From CAVRUD01 sp963849635 (GTDB taxonomy: Bacteria > Chloroflexota > Chloroflexia > Thermomicrobiales > UBA6265), in contig CAWKIA010000018.1 of the NCBI GenBank assembly GCA_963849635.1, positions 806,001 to 870,000 of the forward strand: DNA of 64,000 nt, in the 5' to 3' direction. Position numbers and translations under genes: made by a program. Position 1 is the first letter of the stretch. The number at the start of each line of letters is the position of its first letter. A model generated the notes under the pieces. That model ran no database searches and was not told the origin of the DNA. It saw nothing but the letters and a program-made list of their open reading frames with translations. Below are positions 12,768-23,820 of this stretch, piece after piece.

Positions 12768-13244
12768 CGATCCGGTCCTGCCATCGGGCCCTTCCCGGTC
12801 CCTACCGGCGTTCCACGCTTGTGCGCCCCAAGCGCCATGCTGGTGAACTGTGGTTGGACAATATCGCTGAGCGGGATCGCAAGCTGTCCGCGGGCATCCC
12901 TAACCCGGACATTGGACTGCGCATCGACGCCGCTCGCCGACCGCGTTTGCCGCTTCTGATCCCGGAGCGCACCCCGAATATCGGGGTGTCAATCAGCATG
13001 CATAGAATACTTACATCGTAACAGGCTGAAAGGGCTCTCACAAGCACTACGAACAGTAATGTCCAGTGAGAAGGTGCAATTCGCTAACATCAGTTTTTCC
13101 GCAATATGCTCCCATTTTCGCGGCGATCTCGGCTCAATTGCTTCCCGATCGAAGGAGACGATCGAGCGTGCCGGGGAGTACTACCTGCTGTTGTGTTTTG
13201 ACGACATAAACTGCCCTCAAGCGGGTTCAGCATCGGAATGATGT
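12768..13244. other. Intergenic region upstream of giant A
   Basis: About 480 bases lie between the start of giant A and the terminator of giant B. It is more AT-rich than the genes. On the minus strand a TATTCT (13004-13009) and a TTGACA (12987-12992) are possible promoter elements, but neither has a well-spaced partner. A short palindrome lies at 12970-12988. No gene was supported. Confidence 0.4.
12970..12988. promoter_or_regulatory. Perfect inverted repeat upstream of giant A
   Basis: CACCCCGA and its complement TCGGGGTG flank a three-base centre (ATA). It abuts a TTGACA read on the minus strand, about 200 bases before the giant A start. This could be an operator or a small hairpin in the 5' leader; the role is inference. 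Confidence 0.35.
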
Positions 13245-13275
13245 AGAGCGCCGCGGCCAATGACCGCGGCGCTCT
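13245..13275 (-). terminator. Hairpin downstream of giant B
   Basis: A perfect 12-bp GC-rich stem (13245-13256 with 13264-13275) with a seven-base loop lies about 45 bases beyond the stop of giant B. On the minus strand it is followed only by mixed AT-rich sequence, not a clean T-tract, so it is a likely but not textbook terminator. Confidence 0.6.
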
Positions 13276-13320
13276 TCTCAATCATGTTTCGCCCAACTTG
13301 ACGACTAGTCGGCCAAGGAC

Positions 13321-16300
13321 CTAAATCGAACGCTTCCGGAGGGAGACGCCGGCCAGAGCCGACCAGGGTGACCACGCCGGCCAGGAGCAAGAAGCCCATT
13401 GAAGACGCCCATGTCATCCCCGGAACCGCTGCCGGTGTCTGGGAGGGCAGCGACGCTCGGGGCGACGCTTGCGCTTGCCGAAGGCTTCGCGCTTGGCTTC
13501 GCCGAGGGGCTTTCACTCGGGGAAGCACTCGGGTGCACCGACGGGCTCGGGCTCGCGCTCGGACGACCGAGGGGCTCGGGCTCGGGGCCACCGAGGGGCT
13601 CGGGCTCGGGCACGGGCAGACCGGAGGCGGCTCGTTGCAGCCGGTCTCGTCGCCGCTGCCGACCTCGCCCTCGAAGTCGCTGCCGGTGCACTCGCCGCCG
13701 ATGTCGGCCCCAACCTCGCAGTCGGTGGCATGTCCGAAGACCGAGCCGCCGACCACGCTGCCGGTGCAGTCACCGTAGACATCGCCAGTGACGGTGCAGC
13801 CCGTGGCGTTGCCTGGGACGTCGCCATCAACGAAGCCGTTGACGCAGTTGCCATCGTCATTGATCTGGGCCATGACGTTGGCCGCGATGCCCGCGCCCGC
13901 TGCCGAAGCAGCGAGCGGGGCAACCGCAATGGATCCAACGAAGGCAGACTCACCGCCCAGGTTGTCGATGCAACCATCGAGATCGTCGCAAGTCTGCGAC
14001 GTGTCTTGACCGGTGCCGCCCGGACCGCCGGTGCCGTCACCGGACGTCCCGGTGTTGCCGGCTCCGCCATTGCCACCGGGGCCACCAACGCCGCTGGTGG
14101 CAGTCCCACCCGTTGCGGTGCCGGCGTCGCCGCCGATGCCGTTCCCGGCCGTGGCATCGTACGCTTCGGCCTTGCCGCCCCGGCCACTGTCATTGTCAGC
14201 ACCGCGGACAAATGTGCTGGTCGTATTGCCTACCGTGGCGTTTCCGCCGGTGCCATTGCCACCGGTGTTGTTACCAGCGGTCGAGTTTCCGCCGGTTGCT
14301 CCGCCACTCGTACCGCTACCGCCGTCGTTCTCACCGCCGCCAACCGTGCTCGTAGCGCCACCACCGATCGCGGTGGTCGAAGCGGAGCCCTGGGTGGCAT
14401 TACCACCGGAGAGAGTCACGCCTGAGTCGCCACCGATGCCACCGTTAGAGCCAACCCCGCCGTTGCCGCCGGAGCTACCCAGTGCGGTCGCCGATCCGGT
14501 AGTTGAAGTCGCGTCACCGAGACCCCCGGCCTCTCCAGCGACCCCGGGACCGCCTTGAGCACCCAGGTTGTCAACGGACTCTTCGACGGATCCACCGTTC
14601 CCATCGAGAGTCGTGCCAGTACCGCCGTTGCCGCTACCACCGCCGGTGCCAGTGCCGCCGTCGCCGTCGCCGGCATCAGCGGTGCCACCGATTGTGGATC
14701 CAGCGGTCGTATTGCCGACCGCAGCGCCACCGTCGCCACCCGCCGCACTACCGCCAAAGCCCAAGGCGTTCGATGCATTGCCGGCGCCACCGTTGGCGTC
14801 CGCATTTCCACCGGAAAGCTCCGCACTGGATCCACCGGAGCCGCCCGGGCCGCCGGGGCCGCCGTTGGCAACTCCAGAGTTGGCAACTCCACCGGTTCCG
14901 CCGCTCGCGGTGCTCGTGATCGTTTCAGTGGCGTCGACACCGGGCTCCTGGTCCCCGGAGATCGCGGTCGCGCCCGCTTCGCCGCCGGGGCCACCGGAGG
15001 CATAGCCGGAGGCGGAGTTGCCGCCGTCACCGCCGTTGCCACCATCGCCGCCGGCACCAGCATCGCCGTCATCGCCGCCTTGGCCGCCCGTTGCCGAGCC
15101 GCCGTCGCCGCCGAAGGCGCTTCCGCCGATGCCGTCACCAGCCGTCGCCGCTCCACCGCGGCCGGCGTCATTGTCCCCGCCGGAGGTGATGACACCAGTG
15201 GTATTGCCAGAGGCGGCGGTGCCGCCGGTGCCATCGCCACCGTCGCCGTCACCGGCGCTGGTCGTTCCGCCAATCGCTGTGCCAGACCGTCCGGCACCAC
15301 CGGTGTTGTTCCCGCCCGCGGTCGAAGACGTGGCATTTCCGCCGGTTGCGGAGCTCGTAGTATTGCCGCCCGAAGCGTCACCACCGTCGATGATCACCCC
15401 TGCGGAGCCACCCTCGCCACCGTCGCCGTCAGCAGTGCCACCGCCACCACCAGCACCGCCCGTGGCCGTGCCATCTCCGGTCGTTGAGGTCGCATCTACC
15501 GACACCGCACCCCCGGCCGCGGATCCGCCACCGCTAGCGGAATCGGCAGAGACTTCGGACTCAACCGAGCCACCCGTCGCGTCGCCAGTTGTGGCGCCAC
15601 CGCCGAGGCCAGAGCCACCGCCTGTGCCGGTGCCGCCGCTCGCGTCACCTCCATTAGCCGTGCTCCCGAGCGTTCTGCCACCCGTGGTGTCGCCGGTGGT
15701 CAGGCCGCCGTCGCCGCCAAGGGCACTCCCGCCGATACCTTCGCCGGAGAACGCGGAGCCACCGCCCGCGTCACCAAAGCCGCCTTCAGCATCGGCCCCG
15801 GTGCCACCAGAGCCGCCGTTCCCGCCAGAGCCTCCGTTCGATGCGCCGGTGGTCGCCGCGCCGCCGTCGCCGCCCGTAGCGTCGGCTTCAGCATCGGCCG
15901 CGGTGCCTCCAGGATTGTCCGTATCAGGTTCGTCGACATCACCGCCAACCGCGGCAATAGCCTGGCCCAGGCTTCCGGCGCCACCGGTGGCAATTCCGCT
16001 GACAGCGTTACCGCCATCTCCCGCATCGCCGCCGTCGCCACCATCGCCGGCTTCGCCGTCGCCGCCCTCCGCGATGCCACTGTCTCCCCCGTTGGCCGCG
16101 CCACCGGTGCCGTTGCCCGAGACAGCCGCGCCACCGTAGCCAGCAACGTTGTCGGCGCCGTTCGTCTGACCGCCAGCGGTGTCGCCAGAGGTTGCCGAAC
16201 CCGCCGTCGCATTGCCACCGCTACCGGTGCCGCCCAAGGATGATCCGGCGGTGGCCGCGCCCGCCGTACCAGCGCCGCCCGTGTTCAATCCGCCCGTGGT

Positions 16301-19300
16301 CGTCGAGGTTGCGCTGCCGGCCGATGACTCGGTGGTGGCGTTCCCGGTGGTCGCGTTGCCGCCGATGATGGTTACCGATGCATTTCCACCGTTGCCGCCA
16401 TCACCAGTGTCTCCACCGCCGCCGCCGACACCGCCGGACACCTCTCCGTCACCCGTGGTCGACGTCGCGGATCCGGTTATGGCGCCTCCAGCAGATGAAG
16501 GTCCGCCGAATGCGATATTGCCAACTACGCTGCTAGCAGCACCACCGCCCGTGCCGTCTCCGCCCGTTGCCGCACCACCAGCGGCAGCTCCACCGCCGAA
16601 GCCGTCACCTCCGCCAGCGATGCCACCGTTGGCGGCACCTCCATTGGTCGAGCCGCCGGTCGTGTTGCCACCCGCCGAGCCTCCGTTGCCGCCCGTGGCG
16701 GTGCCACCAGCGCCGTCGGCCGAACTGGCGTCACCTTCACCGCCATTGGCGAAGGCCGCGCCACCAAGACCAGAACCACCGGCCGCGCCCGCGCCGCCGA
16801 TACCCCCGGTTCCGCCAGTGGCGGTGCCGGAATCGCCAGTCGCACCCGCGCCACCGGTCCCGGTCGCCGTCGCGTTGCCGGTTTCACTATCTACCGTTAG
16901 GCCCGCGCCGACAGCGTCACCGCCAGCGCCGCCGTTGGCGGCGCCGGAGTTTGCATTGCCACCGTCTCCGCCGTTGCCGCCGTTGCCGCCGTATCCGCCG
17001 TCGCCATCGCCACCGTCGGACACGCCGCCATCGCCACCGTTGCCAGTGCCGCCAATGCCGGCGCCGGCGGAGGCATTCCCACCGTCACCGCCGTCGTTGG
17101 AGCCACCGCGGGTCAGACCGTTGGTGGTGTCACCCGTGGTCGCGCTGCCGCTCGTGGCATTGCCGCCATTGCCAGTGCCACCTTCAGAATTTCCGCCTGT
17201 CGCCGCCCCACCGGTGCCCGCGCCTGACTCGTTGTCGCCACCACTCACATCCGCGGTGGCGTTGCCGCCTTCGATGGTTAGTTCGGCCGCGCCAGACGTC
17301 GCTTCACCGCCAGTGATAATGCACGTAGCGTCGCCGCCGTCGCCGCCGTCGCCGCCGTTCGTCCCGCCGCTTCCACCGGACGCGGCGGCTGGTGCAGCGG
17401 GCCCGCCAACTTGAATAACGCAATTCCCAGTTGTCGAGGTAGCGGATCCACTACTGGCGCCTGCCTGGCTGTCCGCGTTGCCGGCGATCGCACCCCCGTT
17501 CACGACCGACGAGCCGGCAGTTCCACTTGATCCGGTGCCACCAGTGGCAGCACCACCGGTACCAGCGCCTGCACCCGTGCCGTTTCCAGCACTCGATGCA
17601 CCCGCGGTTGCGTTACCACCAGTTGTGGAGCCGCCCGAGGTGTCGCCACTGGCCGCACCGCCGCTACCGCCGTTCGCGCTGCCGCCGATTCCGTCGCCGC
17701 CCGAACCGTCGCTGCCGTTGGCCGTGGCCTCGCCGCCGGTTCCGGTCCCACCGGCTCCGCCGATTGCGCCACCGCCACCACCACCGCCGATGGCCGCACC
17801 GCTGGTGCCAACGCCGCCGGCTCCACCGGAGGCATTACCAGTCCCAGAGACGCCAGCACCATTCAACGCATCATCGGAATCATTGCCGGTATCGCCGCCG
17901 CCAGAGGCTGCGCCACCGTTGCCACCGGCGCCGCCGGTCGCATTGCCGGAGCTCGAGTTGCCGGCGTTGCCACCAATACCGCCGCTGCCGCCGCGACCGC
18001 CGAAGCCGTCGCCGCCGTCGGCATCGCCGCCGTCACCGCCGTTGCCATCGCCCCCAACGCCGTCGCCGCCGGACGCATTGCCGCCGCCACCAGCGAGGTT
18101 GCCACCGCCGATCGTGTTTCCGCCAGTGGTATTGCCGGTCGTCGCCGTACCGCCCGTGCTGATGCCGCCGTTGCCGTTGCCGCCAACCGAATCACCAGCG
18201 GTGGCCGCTCCACCGGTGCCTAGACCGCCGGAATTTCCATTATTTGTCGCGTCCGCGTCCGCAACGCCGCCGGTTGACGTGCTGGTGGCATTGCCTGAAG
18301 TGGCGCCTCCGCCACTGAGGATCATGGCGCCATTGCCGCCATCGCCGCCGTCGCTGGCATCACCACCATCGCCACCGTCGCCGCCGGTTATGCCCCCATC
18401 GCCAACGGTGGTCGTTGCGGTACCAGTCGTCGCGCCAGCAGTGCTCCCACTGCCGGCAAACACCGACCCGTTGATTGTCGCGGTAGACACATTGCCGCCA
18501 GATCCCGTTCCACCTGTGGCCGCACCGCCAGCGACGCTGCCACCGCCGGTTCCGGTGCCACCCGCGGCCGCGCCACCAGTGGCGGACCCTCCGGTTGTGG
18601 CGCCTCCGCTCGTGTTGCCTGAGGCAACACCGCCGATGCCACCGGTCGCGTTTCCACCTTCGCCATCGCCAGCGGTACCGTCACCGCCGTTGGCGATTCC
18701 GGATCCACCGTTGCCAATACCTCCATTGGCGCCTGCGCCGCCAACTCCCGCCGCGCCTGAGGACGCCGCCCCGGAATTGCCATTCCCGCCGTTGCCGCCG
18801 GTTGCCGTGCTCGATGCGGTGGCGTCGTCGGCATTCGCGCCGGCCGCAATCGAGGCCAGTGCGAAGGCACGACCACCAGCGCCGCCGGTGCCGGTGCCAG
18901 ATCCGGCGTTGCCGCCGTTGCCGCCCGCACCACCGGAGCCGCCCGCGCCGCCGCGACCAATGCCGCCGGTCGCGCTGCCGCCGTCGCCGCCGGTACCGGT
19001 GCCGCCGAAGCCGTCACCGGCCGCGGCATCACCGCCATCGCCGCCGATGTTGCCTCCGCCGGTCGTGTCGCCGCCCCTGGTGTCGCCCGAAGTCGCCTCG
19101 CCGCCCGTGGCATCGCCGCCATCGCCGTTGCCGGCAATCGAGTCGCCGCCCGTCGCGCCGCCGCCGGCGCCAGCGCCACCGAGGTTGCCTGTGCTAGATG
19201 TTGTCGCGGTCGCGTTGCCGCCGGTTGCCGTTGACGTCGCGGAGCCAGAATTCGCGTTGCCACCATCGATATTCATGGCCGCGCCGCCGCCAGCACCGCC

Positions 19301-21703
19301 GTCGCCACCATCCGTGCCGCCGTCACCGCCGGCGCCGCCGGTCGCGATCGCATCGCCGGTCGTCGTGACCGCATCGCCGGACCTCGCCGGGCCCGCCTGG
19401 GCATTCCCTGCCCCGACCACGGCTCCCTGAACGGTGACTCCGACGTTTCCGCCGAATCCATCGCCGCCCGTAGCTAGGCCGCCGGCGCCGCTACTTGCGC
19501 CGCTACCCAAACCACCGGTCGCCGCCCCGCCGGTCGCGTTCCCACCTGTGGTCGCGCCGCCTGTGGTGTCGCCACTCGCGTCACCGCCCCGGCCGCCGGT
19601 GGCATCGCCACCCGTGCCGTTGCCGCCGGTGCCGATGCCACCGTTACTCGTGGCGCCGCCACCATTGCCATTGCCGCCGATACCACCGGCGCCGCCCGTC
19701 GTCCCGTCTGATCCGTCGGCCGAGCCACTCGTGCCTATGCCACCCGCGCCACCTGTGGCGGAGCTAGTAGCAGTGGAATCTCCGCTCTCGGATTCTTCTG
19801 TTTCAGCGTCGCCGCCAGGACCGCCAGCGCCATTGCCCGACGCGCCACTTCCACCGGCGCCACCAACACCGCCGGAGCCCCCGGCTCCGCCAGTGCCCCG
19901 GCCACCCGTGGCATCGCCACCAGCGCCACCGAGGCCATCGCCACCGAGGCCAGCGCCGGCGGTCGCATCGCCGCCGTCGCCACCAATGTTGCGGCCACCT
20001 GTGGTGTTCCCACCGGTGGTGTCGCCTGAGGTTGCCGAGCCGGAGGTCGCGTTACCGCCAATGCCCTCACCGGCGTTGGACGTGCCGCCGGTCGCGGCGC
20101 CACCTGTACCGGCGCCTCCGATGTTGCCGCCGCCGGACGTCGTGTTGGTGGCGTCTCCACCAGTTGCGTTCACCGTCGCGTCGCCGGAGGACGCCGCTCC
20201 ACCGGCATTGATGAGCGCGGCGCTGCCGCCGTCACCGCCATTGGCGGCATCGCCCCCATTTCCACCGTTACCGCCGATGCCGGTCGCAGCGCCCGCTACG
20301 CTCGTTGCGCTGCCCGTGGTGGCGTCGTCGGTGATCGCAGAACCGCCGAACGCCACGCCACTAGCGACGTTCCAACTAACATCGCCGCCTATGCCCGCGC
20401 CGCCGTTCGCCGCACCACCATCGAGCGCGGTGCCGCCAGCACCATTGCCACCGGTTGCGATTCCAACCGTCGCGGATCCGCCGACCGTATTGCCACCAAG
20501 GGTCTCGCCGGTGGCCGTGCCGCCATCGCCGCCGGTCGCATTGCCGCCGGTGCCCGCACCGGCGTTGCCGTCGCCACCGTCAGAGGTCGCGTCGCCACCG
20601 GTGCCAATACCGCCATCGGCGCCATCACCACCGAGGCCCCCGTCGCCACCAGACGCGGTGCCAACACCAGAGCCTCCACCAGCGCCACCGGTCGCGTTGC
20701 TGCCGGTGCCAACGCCATCAGCGCCATCCTGGGTGCCGCCAGTCGAGGCCTGGCCCCCAGAACCGCCGGCGCCACCGATACCACCGGCACCACCGGTGCT
20801 TGAGCCGCCGAGTGCAATCCCGGCGAGGCCGCCGGTGCCGTCTCCAGAATAGGCGTCACCAGCTGTTGCAACGCCACCGGCGCCGCCGAGGTTGCCACCA
20901 CCGATCGCATTGCCGCCGGTGGTATTCCCCGCGGTTGCGTTGCCTCCAGTAGCAATTCCACCTGAAGCATTACCGCCTAGCGAACTGCCGCCGGTCGCGC
21001 CACCGCCGTTGCCGGCTCCCCCGGTGTTCCCTCCACTATTTGTCGTGTTGGTGGCCTCTCCGCCCGTTGCTGTGCTGTTCGCGTCACCGGTTGTGGCGGT
21101 GCCTGGAGCAACGTTTACGGCACTACCGCCGCCAGATCCTCCAGCGCCGCCGTTCGAGCCGGCTCCGCCGTCACCGCCATCTGTCTCGGTCTCTACGCCA
21201 CCGACGGCCGAGCTACCACCGACGACAGCGTTACCGGTCGTTGCCAATCCACCACCGGCTCCACCGCCACTGGCAGTACCAGTTGCTCCGCCTCCCGTCC
21301 CCCCACCACCAGTCGCTGCGCCGCCATTTCCGCTGGCGCCTCCCTGTGCATCGCCGCCGGTCGCATCGCCGCCGGTCGCGTCGCCGCCGGTTGTGTCGCC
21401 GCTGGTCGTGTCGCCAGAGCCGCCTCCGGCGTCGCCGCCGGTTGCCGTACCGCCATCGGCTTGGTTCGCATTGCCAGTTCCGCCATCGGCGGAACCGTCG
21501 CCAGCGGGCGCGTCGCCGCCGGTTCCTCCGGGATCACCAGAGCCGCCGGAGCCGCCATCGTCGCCATCTTGGAAGCGGCTGATGGTTGGGCCATTCACGG
21601 CGCTTCCGCCGGCCGACGCCGGCGTGGCATACGCGAACATGCTGACGAAGATCGCCAGCACCCCTACCAGGCGCAGCAGCGACGCCCCTCTCGTCTGGCT
21701 CAC
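13321..21703 (-). CDS. Giant secreted glycine-rich protein B with LPDTG sorting signal (~2,790 aa), frame breaks near C-terminus
   Basis: The start is GTG 21703 after GGGAGGG; its N-terminus (SLLRLVGVLAI signal peptide) matches the small paralogue at 22589-23297, so the open frame reaching to 22060 is not used. After the signal come ~2,600 residues of GGX and pentad repeats in eight units of ~330 aa (each with a GGNTIGGGNL-like phrase). Then follow a six-Cys domain (NDDGNCVNG ... GDETGC), a Pro-Ser linker, LPDTG, a hydrophobic segment and a basic tail ending LRKRSI. Read as given, the tail needs three frame switches: in the Pro-Ser tract (~13560), after DDMGVFNG (~13400), and in the membrane segment (~13345). 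Homology to the paralogue shows which frame is right at each step. The architecture predicts sortase-mediated wall anchoring, which is known for LPXTG proteins. No sortase gene is in the window. Confidence 0.85.
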
Positions 21704-22496
21704 TCGATGTCCCTCCCGATTCCGTCGCCCCAGCGCAGTGGCGTGGCTTTGTCGTGATTTGGTCGTGGTCGATGATGCCGTCTTCAACGTTTCCCCCGCC
21801 GATCCCCGGCTACCGCCAGAGACGTCCCTTCCACGTTCTGCCGGCCCCATGATCCGCATCCCGCCAGATGCATCGGATATCCCGGCCGCAAGAGTGCTTC
21901 GAGATGAGGAACGGCGTAATCGAGGGAGCTGGGACGAATAGCTGAGAGTTTCCCCGTCCGAAAAACGGATCAAGCCCGACTCCTCACCAGTGAGAAATCG
22001 GGGAACTCGATCGTTCTTGGCCGGCGAAATCGTCGTGTCCTCGCCCTGAGGCTCAGCCATTGGCGCTCGCCCTTCCCTTCGATGACCGTTGCCTTGAGTC
22101 GACCGCGCGACCGCACTCCGCGCGACCGATGTGCGTCAGATAGTCCCGCTCCAGCGACGAATCTTTCGAATCCGGGCGCGGGCGAGCGGTCCGGTGTTAC
22201 CCCTCCCAACGAGTAGCTCGCGGGCTGGGCATCACGGATCGCCCATTCTGGGCCATCTGAGCAGCGATTCTACATGAAGAAAACCCAGATGTCTGTACGA
22301 AAGTGCCTACATTCCGCGCCACTCGATACCTCCTGAGGCTTTTTGCGGATATCAGTGGATCGCCAATGCCAAAATGGGTGGCGAGGACACGCGAGAGCCG
22401 ACCTGCAACTCACGGTTACGGTTGCTGCCCGACGATGTCAATGTCAGCGGTCTCGGCATGGATGCAGCTGTGCTCAGTCAGAACCATTCAATAAGA
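21704..22496. other. Long leader/intergenic region upstream of giant B
   Basis: About 790 bases lie between the giant B start and the terminator of the small LPXTG gene. The giant B frame stays open to 22060, but that stretch has ordinary composition, no ribosome site and no counterpart in the paralogue, so I treat it as untranslated leader. No riboswitch class was recognised. Confidence 0.4.
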
Positions 22497-22531
22497 GAAC
22501 GGCGCCACGGTCGAGGACCGCGGCGCCGTTC
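22497..22531 (-). terminator. Terminator of the small LPXTG protein gene
   Basis: Stem GAACGGCGCC (22497-22506) pairs with 22522-22531, and an inner CGGTC/GACCG extends it around a GAG loop, with one A/C mismatch. On the minus strand it is followed by TCTTATT. It sits 58 bases after the stop at 22589. Confidence 0.7.
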
Positions 22532-22588
22532 GAATCGGAAGTTGCTGACTAAGACATGCCTGCTCAGCAGGTCAGGTAGGTCAGGAGC

Positions 22589-23297
22589 CTACGTCCGGCG
22601 GCCCCGGAGACTGACTCCGACCAGGCCAGCCAGCCCAACCACTCCGGTCAGGAGCAGCCACCCCACAGGTAACCCCATCCCGCCACTCGCCCCCGTCCCC
22701 GTCGACGGCAGTACTGCCACCGACGCCGACGGACTCGCCGACGGCTTCACGCTCGGGGACGGCGATGGTGACGGGCTTGGGGAGAGAGACGGGCTCGGGC
22801 TCGGCGATGGGCTCGGGCTCGGCGAGGGAGAGGCGACGGCGACGGCGATGGGCTCGGCGAAGGAGCGGGCTCGGGCTCGGTGAGGGACTCGGGCTCGGCG
22901 ACGGCGACGGCGATGGGCTCGGCGGCGGAATCCGCTCACAGCCGGTCTCATCGCCGCTCACAACCTCGCCACCGTAGGTGCTGCCCGTGCACTCCCCGAC
23001 GATGTCCTCTCCCACCTCGCAGTCGGTAGCATCGCCGAAGACCGTACCGCTCACCTCACTGCCAGTGCAGTCGCCCAGGACGTCGCCGTCCACCGTGCAC
23101 CCAGTGGCGTTGCCGGGGACGTCGCCATCGACCGTCCCGTTCACGCAGTTGCCATCGTCATTGATCTGGGCCAGGACGTGGGCCGAAACACCGGCGTTTG
23201 CCGCCGACACGGCCATCGGAGCGAACGCAATCGCGCCGACCACGATCGCTAACACACCCACCAGGCGCAAGAGCGATTCTGCTTTGGTCTGAATCAT
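22589..23297 (-). CDS. Small secreted six-Cys protein with LPSTG sorting signal, frame breaks in Pro-Ser tract
   Basis: ATG 23297 follows GAGGGG. A signal peptide (residues 1-33, SLLRLVGVLAIVVGAIAFAP) is followed by a domain of ~85 residues with six Cys spaced in turns such as GCTVDGDVLGDCTGSEV and DCEVGEDIVGECTGS. A Pro-Ser repeat of ~70 residues follows, then LPSTG, a hydrophobic span and LRGRRT at the end. Total is about 236 aa. The frame breaks twice inside the Pro-Ser tract (~22868 and ~22830); all three pieces read as SPSPSP in turn. The Cys domain is roughly 80% identical to the one near the end of giant B, so this looks like giant B without the repeat body. It is predicted to be wall anchored; function is unknown. 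The turn-like periodicity suggests a small beta-helix (inference). Confidence 0.8.
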
Positions 23298-23820
23298 CGA
23301 AACCCCTCCATCACCAGCCTACCCATTTCCGTGCAGATGTTCACCATGTTTTACCACTCCCGCCGGACATCCTCCAGACTCACCCCGCCAAAATCGGTCC
23401 CAACACTCGCGAGGTTGTCCTGCCCGCCCACGATCGGCCAGCGCAATTGGGCGCACTCCGCGATGCGCATCCAATCAACCAGATGCGGTCGTATTCAAAG
23501 CGAGAACAGCGTAGCGAGGTAAGTTGGCGGCGCCGTTCACAGTTTCGTCGGATTGATCGAACTCGGTGTACCGAGCATGCTGGCACATGCGCTGGCCGGT
23601 CTCTTCCAGACGATGAACGAACGCCACGAACCCGAACGCCTTCGTGCGCTACACTCCTGGGCATCACTCTCCGACACGGTCGCCCGACAATGGCCGGGTC
23701 CGGGGTATTCGCCGTCTGACGTCACCTGCGTGCGGCGGAGCTGGTCGTTCGCTGGTTCGGAATTGCAGCCGCCATCCTGCTGGCATTGGCTTCTCCGGAC
23801 CGCCAGTTATGAGAGGACCT
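23298..23820. other. Divergent intergenic region
   Basis: About 520 bases separate the small LPXTG gene (minus) from the bicupin gene (plus). It should hold both promoters. No convincing -35/-10 pair, repeat or small gene was found; open frames here lack ribosome sites. Confidence 0.4.

Noticed and set aside
13059..13241. 60-aa plus-strand open frame between giants A and B
   Set aside because: No ribosome site, and it runs close to the terminator of giant B on the other strand.
13469..21941. Long plus-strand Pro-rich open frames across giant B
   Set aside because: Same antisense effect. LPXTG, signal peptide and paralogue on the minus strand decide the direction.
21704..22060. N-terminal 119-residue extension of giant B
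   Set aside because: No ribosome site, no similarity to the paralogue's start, and the signal peptide would be internal.
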